From Psychroserpens mesophilus (GTDB lineage: Bacteria > Bacteroidota > Bacteroidia > Flavobacteriales > Flavobacteriaceae), in the NCBI RefSeq assembly GCF_000826645.1, contig NZ_JXJP01000020.1, forward strand, positions 1 to 64,000: a DNA stretch of 64,000 bases, written 5' to 3'. Below are positions 42,127 to 51,120 of this stretch, in pieces. The notes beneath the pieces were generated by a model. That model saw nothing but the letters and a program-made list of their open reading frames with translations. It was not told the DNA's origin and searched no databases. Numbering within the stretch: the first letter of the stretch is position 1; every line of letters starts with the position of its first letter. A program made the position numbers and the translations under genes.

Positions 42127-42552
42127 ATGAACACACTAGCCAAAATTTTAGTTTTCTTTTTATTAAGCCATTCCTTAGTAAATGCACAAGAACAAAACGG
42201 ACAAGAAATTACAGTAGTCATTGAAAATCTTAAAAGTAATAAAGGACATATTTATATTTCATTATATAATACCGAAGCTTCATTTTTAGGAAAAGGATTT
42301 AAATCAACAATAAGTCGAATTGAAAATAATAGTTGCACCATCAAGTTTGAAAATGTTCCAAATGGTATATATGCTATTTCCTTTTTTCACGATGAAAACG
42401 AAAACAAAAAAATGGACTCCAATTTTTTAGGAATTCCAAAGGAAGATTATGGATGCTCTAATAATGCCAGAGGTTTTATGGGACCGCCTAAGTGGGAAGA
42501 CGCTAAATTTGAAATAAATAATACATCAATAACACAAACTATAACACTTTAA
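42127..42552 (+). CDS. DUF2141 exported protein
   Basis: A 141-residue protein with a signal peptide (about residues 5-20, LVNAQ) and a single beta-rich DUF2141 domain. Recognisable are the NGIYAISFFHDENENKKMDSNFLGIPKEDYG segment, where HDENENKKMD resembles a calcium-binding loop, and GFMGPPKWEDAKF near the end. Function of the family is unknown; it is periplasmic or surface exposed. It is the first gene of the 2TM/LytTR operon and starts 5 bases before the next gene, so it shares its control. Confidence 0.88.
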   Translation: MNTLAKILVFFLLSHSLVNAQEQNGQEITVVIENLKSNKGHIYISLYNTEASFLGKGFKSTISRIENNSCTIKFENVPNGIYAISFFHDENENKKMDSNFLGIPKEDYGCSNNARGFMGPPKWEDAKFEINNTSITQTITL

Positions 42553-42556
42553 AATC

Positions 42557-43180
42557 ATGAAAAATCTTATAATTATCGCAATTGTATTAGTATCAGGAGT
42601 TGTAACTGCTCAAACTAATTTTGAAAAAGGCATGCAAAAAGCATTTTCGCTTTGGCAGGAAGGCAATATGGATGAAGCCGAAAATATGTTCGAACGTATT
42701 TCTAATGCTGAAATTGATGAATGGTTACCTCACTATTACATCGCACAAATTAATAGCTTAAAAAGCTGGAATGAGAAAGACGAAGCTAAATTGAAATCTC
42801 AACTAGACAAGGCTCAAGAACATCTAAATTCTGCAATGGCTATCAGCAAGGATAATCCAGAGCTTATGGTAATGCAAGCACACGTACTAACCAATTGGGT
42901 TGCTTTTGACGGTATGACCTATGGGATGAAATATTCTGGAAAAATTACAGAGTTATACAGTAATGCTTATGCCATGGCTCCTAACAATCCAAGAGTCGTT
43001 TTTAGTAAAGCAGAATGGGGAATGGGAAGTGCTAAGTACTTCGGACAAGATACCAAGCCGTTTTGCTCAGAGATTGAGAAATCCTTAGAACTTTTTGCTA
43101 ACTTTAAAGCTGAAAGTGATTTCCATCCTAATTGGGGAAAAGAACGTGCTGAACAAATTATGAATTCTTGTAAAGAGTAA
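42557..43180 (+). CDS. Exported small TPR-like protein
   Basis: A 207-residue protein with a signal peptide (about 3-18, GVVTAQ). Residues 25-190 are helical, with TPR-like pairs (KAFSLWQEGNMDEAENMFERI, LPHYYIAQINSL, AQEHLNSAMAISKDNPELMVMQA). It may gauge something in the periplasm for the neighbouring sensor kinase, but no known domain other than TPR is apparent. It is 4 bases after DUF2141 and 6 before the kinase gene. Confidence 0.8.
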   Translation: MKNLIIIAIVLVSGVVTAQTNFEKGMQKAFSLWQEGNMDEAENMFERISNAEIDEWLPHYYIAQINSLKSWNEKDEAKLKSQLDKAQEHLNSAMAISKDNPELMVMQAHVLTNWVAFDGMTYGMKYSGKITELYSNAYAMAPNNPRVVFSKAEWGMGSAKYFGQDTKPFCSEIEKSLELFANFKAESDFHPNWGKERAEQIMNSCKE

Positions 43181-43186
43181 TTTATC

Positions 43187-44536
43187 ATGACAAAATCATC
43201 TAAAAATATCATCATCACAATTATCATTGGATCTGTTGTATTTGTAATAGGTAATATGCTCCAAGGAGGATTTCATTTTGAATCGGTTAATGAGTTTTTA
43301 GTTGATTTTGGATTTTACCAATTGTATTCTTTTGTTCTTGGGTATTCTAACATGGCTTTTTTCGACTACATGGAACGTCGCAACTGGAGAAAAGGTGATA
43401 CCATCAAACGAATCGTTATTGGAATTTTGGGATCAACCATAATTACCTTATTAGGATTATTCTTTTTAAGAACTTTTACTTCAGTAATTATATATGATGT
43501 TCCTTTTGATACATTTATTCAAAATGAAACATGGAGAGGTTATTCCTTCGGATTATGGATTACGCTAACCATTGTCTCAATATTTCATGTCATATTTTTC
43601 TATAACAGATATCAGAAGAATAAAATTAAAGAGCAAAAGGTCATTGCAGGTGCAGCAAGTGCAAAGTTCGATGCATTGAAAAATCAGTTAGATCCGCATT
43701 TTTTGTTTAATAGCTTGAATGTATTAACCAGTTTAATTGAAGAAAATCCAAAGAATGCTCAAAAGTTCACCACATCATTATCAAAAGTATATCGATATGT
43801 TTTGGAGCAAAAAAATAAGGATTTAATTACTGTAGATGAAGAATTAGATTTTGCCAGAACTTATATGTCGCTTCTAAAAATGCGTTTTGAAGATAGTATT
43901 GTTTTTGAAATTCCAGATAGAGCGTCTGATCCTGAAAGTAAAGTAGTGCCATTATCGTTGCAGTTGCTTTTAGAAAATGCTGTAAAGCATAATATGGTTA
44001 CAAGTAGTAAACCATTGCACATTAAAATTTATGAATCTGAAGGCATGCTCATTGTAGAGAATAACCTTCAACCAAAACAAATTGTGAAAAAAAGTAGTGG
44101 TGTTGGACTTGAAAATATCAAGCAGCGTTACAACTTATTATCAAATAAAAAAGTATCAATCAATCAACAAGCAAGCCGTTTTGCAGTAGCAATACCAATG
44201 CTTACAAAACAAGTATCAATTATGAGAGCAATAGAACCAAAATCAAATTTTGACGACAGATATGTGAGAGCACGTAAACGTGTTGAAGAACTTAAGGAGT
44301 TTTATTACAGTTTAATCTCTTACTGTTTAGTGATCCCATTTTTAATATTTATCTGGTTTCGTTATACACCACATACCATTCAATGGTTCTGGTTCCCAAT
44401 GTTAGGTTGGGGAATGGGATTAGCATTTCACGCCTATAAAGTTTTTGTAAACGATGGTGTACTTGGAAATGGATGGGAAAAACGTAAAATTGAAAAATTT
44501 ATGCGTGAGGAAGAAGAACAACAACGTTGGAATTAA
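43187..44536 (+). CDS. LytS-type sensor histidine kinase fused to a 2TM domain
   Basis: A 449-residue membrane kinase. Four hydrophobic segments fill residues 8-28, 42-58, 75-102 and 120-140. The His_kinase/HATPase part starts at about 152 with FDALKNQLDPHFLFNSLNVL (phospho-acceptor His171) and includes an N-box (LLLENAVKHN, about 262) and a G-box (SSGVGLENIKQRY, about 305). After residue 350 a 2TM domain is attached (VRARKRVEELKEFYYSL, then two hydrophobic helices and GWEKRKIEKFMREEEEQQRW). The same 2TM domain is encoded twice more as separate genes just downstream, a link that is probably functional. The ligand sensed is unknown. A LytTR response regulator closes the operon. Confidence 0.92.
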   Translation: MTKSSKNIIITIIIGSVVFVIGNMLQGGFHFESVNEFLVDFGFYQLYSFVLGYSNMAFFDYMERRNWRKGDTIKRIVIGILGSTIITLLGLFFLRTFTSVIIYDVPFDTFIQNETWRGYSFGLWITLTIVSIFHVIFFYNRYQKNKIKEQKVIAGAASAKFDALKNQLDPHFLFNSLNVLTSLIEENPKNAQKFTTSLSKVYRYVLEQKNKDLITVDEELDFARTYMSLLKMRFEDSIVFEIPDRASDPESKVVPLSLQLLLENAVKHNMVTSSKPLHIKIYESEGMLIVENNLQPKQIVKKSSGVGLENIKQRYNLLSNKKVSINQQASRFAVAIPMLTKQVSIMRAIEPKSNFDDRYVRARKRVEELKEFYYSLISYCLVIPFLIFIWFRYTPHTIQWFWFPMLGWGMGLAFHAYKVFVNDGVLGNGWEKRKIEKFMREEEEQQRWN

Positions 44537-44548
44537 AATTTAACAATC

Positions 44549-44887
44549 ATGGAACGCAATACAGAATATAATCAAATGGCAAGCGCCGAAAATAAGTTTC
44601 TAAGAGAAGAAGCTTACTTGCGAGCTCAGAAAAAAGTAAAATCACTACTCGGATTTTACTGGCACCTCGCATCTTATATAATTGTCAATGTAATCATCAT
44701 CATTTTAATTGTATCAAATGGAGGAAGACTCTTTAGTTTTGGAACCTTTGCTACAGCTTTATTTTGGGGAATCGGACTCTTTTTTCATTTTTTAGGTGTG
44801 TTTGGTCCAGACTTCTTATTTGGTAAAAACTGGGAAAAGAAAAAGATTGAAAAGTATATGGAAAAGGAGCGTCAGCGCTGGGAGTAA
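44549..44887 (+). CDS. 2TM domain protein (first free copy)
   Basis: A 112-residue protein that consists of little more than the 2TM domain: an amphipathic N-terminus (LRAQKKVKSLLGFYWHLASY), two hydrophobic helices (about 38-58 and 65-87) and the C-terminal signature NWEKKKIEKYMEKERQRWE. It is similar in layout to the end of the upstream kinase, from which it is 12 bases away. These proteins are common in Bacteroidota and of unknown function. They may form heteromers with the kinase's 2TM domain, but this is inference. Confidence 0.88.
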   Translation: MERNTEYNQMASAENKFLREEAYLRAQKKVKSLLGFYWHLASYIIVNVIIIILIVSNGGRLFSFGTFATALFWGIGLFFHFLGVFGPDFLFGKNWEKKKIEKYMEKERQRWE

Positions 44888-44907
44888 TCATAAAAAAGTT
44901 TAGACCA

Positions 44908-45234
44908 ATGAAATCAAATACCGACGACGAAAAACATCTAATCAAAGCACAACATAAATTAAGACAACTCAAGATCTTCTATATTCATTTAGCATTGTAT
45001 ATTGTAGTTGTAGCTTTAATTTCACTTAATTTTTATGTGATGGAGGAAGGTCCATATACAGATAATATCACAGCATTAAATATTGTAGTTTTAGTATTAT
45101 GGACACTTTTCATTTTAATACATGCCTGGAGTGTTTTTAAAGGACGATTCCTTTTTAATAAGACATGGGAAGATAAAAAAATAGAGAAAATTTTAAAGGA
45201 GAAAGACAAAGAGGAAACCACTCTTTGGGAGTAA
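44908..45234 (+). CDS. 2TM domain protein (second free copy)
   Basis: A 108-residue protein with the same plan as its neighbour: AQHKLRQLKIFYIHLALY, two hydrophobic helices (about 31-47 and 60-78) and TWEDKKIEKILKEKDKEETTLWE at the C-terminus. Together with the kinase tail this makes three 2TM domains in one operon, most simply by duplication. Function unknown. Confidence 0.88.
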   Translation: MKSNTDDEKHLIKAQHKLRQLKIFYIHLALYIVVVALISLNFYVMEEGPYTDNITALNIVVLVLWTLFILIHAWSVFKGRFLFNKTWEDKKIEKILKEKDKEETTLWE

Positions 45235-45265
45235 AGTATATGTACAATAAATTACATTTGAAGCA

Positions 45266-46021
45266 ATGAATGTTATCATAATAGAAGACGAAAAGCCATC
45301 AGCAAGACGATTACAACGTATGTTGACCGAATTACAAATGGAAGCTGAAACCATGTTGCATTCTGTTGAAGAATCTATAGACTGGTTTCAAAATAATGAG
45401 CATCCTGATCTGATTTTTTTAGACATTCAACTTAGTGATGGTCTGTCGTTCGAAATCTTTGAAACAATTGATATTAACTCAGCAGTGATTTTTACTACAG
45501 CCTATGATGAGTATGCACTTCAGGCATTTAAACTCAACAGTATAGATTATTTGTTAAAACCGATAGACGAGGATGATCTGGCTAGAGCAGTTTCAAAATT
45601 TAAAGAACGTGCACCTAAGCAGCAATCTGTGACTTTAGATTTTAATGACATAAAGAAATTGCTGGTTAATCCAATTGAACGTGAATATAAAAAGCGATTT
45701 TCGGTAAAGGTTGGTCAGCATTTAAAACTTATTAATATAGATGATATTGAATGCTTTTACAGCGAAAATAAAGGCACGTATGCTTATACATCTGAAGGCA
45801 GAAATTATTTGCTCGATACAACTTTAGAGCAGCTAGAAGAGGAGTTAGAACCTCATAAGTTTTTTAGAATCAGTCGTAAGTTTTTTGTCAATGTGAATGC
45901 TATTAATGATATGGTAAGTTATACCAACTCAAGATTGCAAATCAAATTAAATACATATAAGGAACAAGACGTCATAGTGGCTAGAGAACGCGTGAAAGAA
46001 TTTAAAGACTGGCTGACTTAA
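45266..46021 (+). CDS. LytTR-family response regulator
   Basis: A 251-residue transcription regulator. The REC domain (1-115) has the acid pocket EDEK, the phospho-acceptor Asp53 (DLIFLDIQLSDG) and FTTAYDEYALQAFKLNSIDYLLKP. The LytTR DNA-binding domain (about 145-245) contains KVGQHLKLINIDDIECFYSENKG and FRISRKFFVNVNAINDMV. It is the natural partner of the LytS-type kinase in the same operon, and a twin repeat of LytTR type lies upstream of the operon. Its stop overlaps the convergent DnaJ gene. Confidence 0.94.
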   Translation: MNVIIIEDEKPSARRLQRMLTELQMEAETMLHSVEESIDWFQNNEHPDLIFLDIQLSDGLSFEIFETIDINSAVIFTTAYDEYALQAFKLNSIDYLLKPIDEDDLARAVSKFKERAPKQQSVTLDFNDIKKLLVNPIEREYKKRFSVKVGQHLKLINIDDIECFYSENKGTYAYTSEGRNYLLDTTLEQLEEELEPHKFFRISRKFFVNVNAINDMVSYTNSRLQIKLNTYKEQDVIVARERVKEFKDWLT

Positions 46022-46458
46022 AAAATATCGAAGATGTCTCCTAGTGAATCTTCTAAGCCTTCAATTAAGTTGTCAGTTCCTGAAAACAAGCTACTCAATC
46101 CAACATCCAAAAACAAGTCAAGTAAGAGTAAATCTGATAAATCGGTAAGCCTAAAGGTATCCGATTTTTTCTTTGCATCCTTTTTCCACTCCGTGTATTG
46201 TTCCTGTTTTTTAGGTTCAATAAGTACTGGTTTGTTAGATGCTGAAGCTTTCAACATCTCATCGTAAGCCTTTCTTTTTTCAACGTTAGATAAAATATCA
46301 AAAGCTTCTACCAGTAAATCAAAATGTGCTTTTGCGCCTTCAGATTTGTTTTTATCGGGATGATATAAAGCGATTTCATGTCTGAAAGATTTCTTAATTG
46401 TATCTAAATCTGCTGAAGGTTCTACCTTTAATATGTGGTAGTAATTAACTAATTCCAT
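46018..46458 (-). CDS. DnaJ-domain protein
   Basis: A 146-residue protein with a complete J domain in residues 4-70 (YYHILKVEPSADLDTIKKSF, the HPD motif in LYHPDKN, and a FDLLVEAFDILSNVEKRKAYDE tail). The remaining 75 residues have no known domain and end in an acidic, hydrophobic patch. J domains stimulate Hsp70 ATPase; substrate range is unknown here. The gene is convergent with the response regulator, overlapping at the stop codons, and 7 bases from the next upstream gene. Confidence 0.93.
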   Translation of the reverse strand: MELVNYYHILKVEPSADLDTIKKSFRHEIALYHPDKNKSEGAKAHFDLLVEAFDILSNVEKRKAYDEMLKASASNKPVLIEPKKQEQYTEWKKDAKKKSDTFRLTDLSDLLLLDLFLDVGLSSLFSGTDNLIEGLEDSLGDIFDIF

Positions 46459-46465
46459 AATGACA

Positions 46466-47488
46466 TTATTTTGAAAGTAATCTTGCTACTTGTGCTTTGA
46501 ATGATTGGTGATTATCAACAAACAATAAGAGTTTGGTGTAACTTTTTGGCTTTCCGTAGATAAATTGTAATTGTTGAGGTGTCTTTAAATGAATTATGAC
46601 ATTGCTGTGTTCTAATTCGCCTAAAAGAGATAAAGTTTTCGTGCTTTTCGCTTTATCAAAATCTGAAGCGTTTGCTAACGCAATTTTTTCAATAGCTTCA
46701 ATTGGGATGGTAGTTTCGCTCAACATTCCGAAGCGTAAAATCAATTCAGTTTTATTAATTATAAGTGGTCGTTTTGGGATTGATCTGATAATTCCAAAGA
46801 TCTGGATAGCAGAATATATACTTAAACCTGTTAGAATCCATGCTAAGATAGAACTCCATTTTGCAGCCAAAATATGAATGCTTACCATTTCAATAGCAAC
46901 TAAAAAAATGACAGCACCAAGTGTCGATAAAATCCCAGAGCCTCTGTAATTACTGAATTCGTTAGGTTTTAAAACAGATCGTTTAAAATTGAAAAACCCA
47001 TAATAAATGAGTGCAATTTCATTAGCTGCTAATTTAGCAGGAACTGTTGGTAATACTGAAGCACAAGTCTCTTGAAGAATACTATAAAAGTCCTGATGCT
47101 GGTTTGCTGCAACTTTGTATTGCGAAATTGCTTTCCTAACTTTCAGAATAATTATAGTGATGACACTCAATTCAACTATTGGTATCAACCATGTTTTGGT
47201 CAATGTTAAGGTGTCTTGATGTGTTTCAGGAATCACATAAGATGCTATTACAATACATGCGATTAAAAAAGGAGCAATTGTAAGATTTGATACCTTAGTT
47301 TTCCGTATTAATAAGAAATAGACCAACGGAATTGTTAGAATAAAATCAATAGTGATGTAAGGAGATAATGTGTGTTGATGCGTTATAAACAGCGTTGAGT
47401 TTAATATAAAAACTAGTATTAAAAGTAATGTAACTGGTATTAAGAAAGCAATTGTATTGGTCTTAAAAAATGAAGTTTTACTTATCAT
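46466..47488 (-). CDS. Membrane protein with a PH-like C-terminal domain
   Basis: A protein of about 340 residues with four N-terminal hydrophobic segments (within the first 125 residues), a 60-residue soluble stretch, two further segments (about 190-235) and a C-terminal domain (about 245-340) that resembles bacterial PH-like modules (IINKTELILRFGMLSETTIPIEAIEKI). An in-frame start at 47515 would add nine residues before MISKTSFF; 47488 places the start next to the first hydrophobic segment. I do not recognise a function. It lies 7 bases upstream of the dnaJ-like gene. Confidence 0.72.
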   Translation of the reverse strand: MISKTSFFKTNTIAFLIPVTLLLILVFILNSTLFITHQHTLSPYITIDFILTIPLVYFLLIRKTKVSNLTIAPFLIACIVIASYVIPETHQDTLTLTKTWLIPIVELSVITIIILKVRKAISQYKVAANQHQDFYSILQETCASVLPTVPAKLAANEIALIYYGFFNFKRSVLKPNEFSNYRGSGILSTLGAVIFLVAIEMVSIHILAAKWSSILAWILTGLSIYSAIQIFGIIRSIPKRPLIINKTELILRFGMLSETTIPIEAIEKIALANASDFDKAKSTKTLSLLGELEHSNVIIHLKTPQQLQFIYGKPKSYTKLLLFVDNHQSFKAQVARLLSK

Positions 47489-47558
47489 TAATATCGCATT
47501 TTCTATTGGACGCAAATTCTAGATAATTGTTACCAGATGAGTAGTTTAATTTAAAAAT

Positions 47559-48743
47559 TTACTTCTCAATACGATTATCATCAAAAGATGATGGTAGTAA
47601 ATTAGGAATTAGTTTTGCGAAAATGGGCAATAAAATAGCGCCTCCAGGAAGAAGAAAAATTGCTAAACTAGGAATCGTTTTTAACACATCAATAAGTTGG
47701 GCCTGAAGTTTTTTCTGTTCGTCTTTACTTAAATCAGAATGTGTAGCTTTTGTAATAAGAAGCATTAATTCTTTACTCTGCTGTACTTCTTTAACGATAC
47801 GTTTGCTATTTCGCCTGATAAGTTTTGTAACCAGTTGCGAAGAGTTTTCGTAAAAGTTTGAAATAGGATTTTTTTGCTGAAATAAGAGAACTTCTTTTTT
47901 ATGGGCTGTGTGAAAATTGAATACACATAAAATAGAATCTTGAATCTCATTGGCTTCCATATCAAGTCGTTTAGCCAGTTGCATTAAAAATTGATATTCT
48001 GATTTTTCAAGAATTTCATCATCCCAAATAGACAAGCACATGAGATCAACCAGATATTTTTTTTCATTCATGTTAATTGAATAATCAATATCATAAATCA
48101 AATCTTCCATGTCAACATCATAATCTGGTATTGAAGTTGAAGCTTCAATTATGTCGATAATTTGCTTGTCGTAATCTGTAATTTTACTTTTAGAATTAAG
48201 CGATTGATATAAGGTCCCAATAATGATGCTCTCAAGGTTTGCAGCATAGGATTTTGGTTCTATAGTTTCAGATAAATAACTATCAAACGTTAATACATCA
48301 ACAAATAATAAGGAATTGGTAATTGACTTATTAAAATTTCTAGTGATGACATTATCATCGATTTGAACTCTATCATGAATTAAGCGTTCTAACATTGAAG
48401 ATTCACTTTTACCAATAAATAATTTGTCCCAAAGAGATAAATCTGAAACCTCAAGCGATTTATAAAATTCTAATAAAGTTTTAATAAAGATGTTTGTGTT
48501 AACTTCTCCTTTTCTAAAAAAATAGATGTGATATAATCCCGTAATTAGATTCATCTTGGCGAGCTCATCCTCAGAATAGGTTAGTGTTCTATCAATCTTA
48601 TCAGTTATATTGATGTTAACACCGTAAATAAATCCGTAGTCCTTTAAGCTCGTGTACAAGCTATGGTAATTCTCAAACGGAATACCCTTCTTAGAAATTT
48701 GCGAGCAAAATTTTTCTATCCAGCCAGCTGTAGATGGATTCAT
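47559..48743 (-). CDS. LETM1-related protein
   Basis: A 394-residue protein. Residues 200-270 resemble a TerB-like helical domain (YLVDLMCLSIWDDEILEKSEYQFLMQLAKRLDM). The last 90 residues have the LETM1-like segment (LSKDEQKKLQAQLIDVLKTIP followed by LAIFLLPGGAILLPIFAKLIPNLLPSSF), a likely membrane-associated helix. Flavobacterial relatives are named LETM1-related biofilm-associated proteins; actual role is not known to me. No signal peptide. Monocistronic or loosely linked to the next gene downstream. Confidence 0.82.
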   Translation of the reverse strand: MNPSTAGWIEKFCSQISKKGIPFENYHSLYTSLKDYGFIYGVNINITDKIDRTLTYSEDELAKMNLITGLYHIYFFRKGEVNTNIFIKTLLEFYKSLEVSDLSLWDKLFIGKSESSMLERLIHDRVQIDDNVITRNFNKSITNSLLFVDVLTFDSYLSETIEPKSYAANLESIIIGTLYQSLNSKSKITDYDKQIIDIIEASTSIPDYDVDMEDLIYDIDYSINMNEKKYLVDLMCLSIWDDEILEKSEYQFLMQLAKRLDMEANEIQDSILCVFNFHTAHKKEVLLFQQKNPISNFYENSSQLVTKLIRRNSKRIVKEVQQSKELMLLITKATHSDLSKDEQKKLQAQLIDVLKTIPSLAIFLLPGGAILLPIFAKLIPNLLPSSFDDNRIEK

Positions 48744-48866
48744 ACTTATGTTTTAAAAGACCTTGCAAAGTTAATTTTTTATCGGTTCTTTTAACGATTT
48801 AATTTAATTATCAAAAAAATATAATCTAAAAATGAATCAAATTAAAGCAAGGTTGAAGTATTTTAA

Positions 48867-49688
48867 TTATCCAGTGATATGATAACCACCATCAACGTGT
48901 CTAATTTCTCCTGTTATAGAAAGATCTGGTCTAAATAAATGCGTGATTTCATGAGCAAGGTCCATTGGTTTGGCATTTCCTAAAGGACTCATTTTATTTG
49001 AAATTTGAACATCTTCTTCATTCAAGGTGGCATTACCAGCTTTACTTCCCATATAAGGAGAAAATCTAATTGTATTTACTCTTATGTTGTGTGATCTTCC
49101 AAGTTCGTCAGCCAGTTCAATTGTAATTCTCTCTAAAGCAGCTTTAGCAATGCTAATATTTCGGTATGGATGAAAGGTTACTTTGGCAGCAGCTATATAA
49201 CTAAGAGCACAAATTGATGCACCAGTTTGTAATACGTTATATTTTAGTAAATAATGAGATAACCTTATAAATGAATAAGCTGAAACGTCCATAGTATCAC
49301 AAAATTCCGCTTTTGTGACCTCTAATAAGGGTTTTACTTCTTTATTACGAATGGTTTTATCCATAGCAATAGCGTGAAGAAATCCATTTAATTTAATGTT
49401 TTTGTCTGAAAGATTTTTTGCAAAAGATTCTATGTTTTCATCCAGTGTAACATCTAGAATTTCTACGGAAGCGTCACCTAATTCTTCTGAAACGGCTTGC
49501 TTGAAATCCTGATAGTTTTTAGTTAAAAATGTTTTTGCTTTTTCTGATAGATTTTCATGATGAGCACTCACACCCAAACCAGTACAAACCACTTTGCCAC
49601 CTTGTTTAATAATCTCTTTTGCAACATACATGGCAAGTGAATGTTTATCGGCAATACCAGTAATTAAAAATGTTGTTTTTGAAAGCAT
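48867..49688 (-). CDS. fabI: FabI-like enoyl-ACP reductase
   Basis: A 273-residue NADH-dependent short-chain dehydrogenase of the FabI type, the last reductive step of a fatty acid elongation round. Features: the FabI-style cofactor loop ITGIADKHSLAMYVAKEI, LHAIAMDK, the SALSY-like ALSYIAAAKVTFHPYRNISIAKAALE segment with catalytic Tyr and Lys in Y-x6-K spacing, and the C-terminal EIRHVDGGYHITG. The sequence is somewhat divergent from housekeeping FabI (start LSKTTFLITG, long insertion before the DVTLDE strand). It is next to a FabH homologue with a 35-base gap. Confidence 0.86.
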   Translation of the reverse strand: MLSKTTFLITGIADKHSLAMYVAKEIIKQGGKVVCTGLGVSAHHENLSEKAKTFLTKNYQDFKQAVSEELGDASVEILDVTLDENIESFAKNLSDKNIKLNGFLHAIAMDKTIRNKEVKPLLEVTKAEFCDTMDVSAYSFIRLSHYLLKYNVLQTGASICALSYIAAAKVTFHPYRNISIAKAALERITIELADELGRSHNIRVNTIRFSPYMGSKAGNATLNEEDVQISNKMSPLGNAKPMDLAHEITHLFRPDLSITGEIRHVDGGYHITG

Positions 49689-49723
49689 AGTTTTAATGTG
49701 TTAATCAAAAAGATAATTAGTTT

Positions 49724-50695
49724 CTACCATTTGTATAATGCAGTTCCCCAAGTCCAACCAGCACCAACAGCTGCAAATAGTAATAAATCACCATTTTCAA
49801 ATTCGTTCGTTTTTAAAGTTTCATCAAGAATGATAGGAATTGTTCCTCCTGAAGTATTTGCATATTTATCCATATTGGTTTTTACCTTTTCAAATGGCAT
49901 CTCCACGCGTCTTGCAACTTCCTGAAGAATTTTTATGCTAGGCTGATGAGGCAATAAGTATTTGACTTCTTCTATAGTACGTTCGTTTTTTGAAAGTATT
50001 TCATTAATACATTTAGGAAGTACATCTATTGCAGTTTTGTAAACTTCAGGGCCATTCATTTGAAAAAAGTGTCCTCCAGAATTGGCTGTTTCAGTAGAAG
50101 CTGGTTGTTCAGAACCACCTGCTGGAATTGTAAAATGCTCCTTACCACTGCCATCAGTGTGTAAGATGAAATCAATAAAACCTTTGTCTTCTGTTGTAGC
50201 AGAAATCACTATGGCGCCAGCTCCATCTCCAAAAAACACAGCATCTCTTCGTGACCAATCTGTAATATTAGAAAATGTATCTGCGCCTATTACTAGAACA
50301 TTTTTATACATTCCAGATTTTATATACTGAACAGCAGTTGATGTAGCAAACAAAGCACCAGAACATACCGCAGAAATATCAAAGGCGACTGCATTTTTAG
50401 CATCGAGTTTATCTTGAACAAAGCAAGCACAGGAAGGTGCTAGCCTATCTGCTGTTGCTGTTGCTAAAATAATAAGATCAATATCATTAGGAGATAAATT
50501 GGCGTCTTCAATAGCCAGCAATCCGGCTTTATATGCTAAATCACTTGTGGTTTCTCCGGTTGAAATTCGACGTTCTTTAATTCCGAGATTTTCAAAAATC
50601 CATGTGTCAGATGATCCTACAGTTTCAAAAAAATCGTTTTTCACAATATTTTCAGGAGCATAAGAACCTGTTCCTTTTATATAAGCATTAATCAT
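49724..50695 (-). CDS. fabH: FabH-like 3-oxoacyl-ACP synthase III
   Basis: A 323-residue thiolase-fold enzyme that condenses acyl-CoA with malonyl-ACP to start fatty acid chains. The catalytic triad is visible: Cys in ISAVCSGALFAT, His in LLPHQPSIKIL, Asn in YANTSGGTIPI. The NTSAASIP motif of typical FabH appears as NTSGGTIP here. N-terminal IKGTGSYAPENIV is normal. With the FabI-like gene downstream, it could supply a dedicated acyl starter rather than bulk lipids, but this is a guess. Confidence 0.9.
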   Translation of the reverse strand: MINAYIKGTGSYAPENIVKNDFFETVGSSDTWIFENLGIKERRISTGETTSDLAYKAGLLAIEDANLSPNDIDLIILATATADRLAPSCACFVQDKLDAKNAVAFDISAVCSGALFATSTAVQYIKSGMYKNVLVIGADTFSNITDWSRRDAVFFGDGAGAIVISATTEDKGFIDFILHTDGSGKEHFTIPAGGSEQPASTETANSGGHFFQMNGPEVYKTAIDVLPKCINEILSKNERTIEEVKYLLPHQPSIKILQEVARRVEMPFEKVKTNMDKYANTSGGTIPIILDETLKTNEFENGDLLLFAAVGAGWTWGTALYKW

Positions 50696-51120
50696 AGGCT
50701 AATTTTGGCCTTCAAAAATCTATAATATATTCATAGAATGCGCCTAAATACTGAATTAGTTGAATATTATTATGACATACTTAAAATTGAGGCGCTAATA
50801 AAATCAATATGATAAAATCGGCTATATTTTCAGCCTTCATTTGCAGTATTCGTAATTGAATTTTTCAGCATTTGCCATGTTTTGATTACAATTTGATTTA
50901 AATCGAGATATAATTGTTAAAAAACTGAATATGTTTCAATTGTATAAAATAATAGTGTAAGCCCTTTATCAGCCTGAAGTAATCAGTATTTCTTCTCGAG
51001 GTTTCAATCTTAATTATTCGAAAGGTTTTGTCATTTTCTAAACTTTTATAAAACCACAACTGTAATAATTGCGTAAGTGTTAGCAGAAACAAATTAATAA
51101 TTAACAAAAACCTCATTATT
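50696..51120. other. Intergenic gap of 425 bases between fabH and the DUF4331 operon
   Basis: Divergent promoter region, strongly AT-rich. A minus-strand frame of 72 codons ends the region but has no supporting features. No terminator or RNA structure is evident. Confidence 0.6.

Noticed and set aside
50898-51116. Open frame of 72 codons on the minus strand, hydrophobic at its start
   Set aside because: Hydrophobic content comes from AT richness; no ribosome site or family resemblance.
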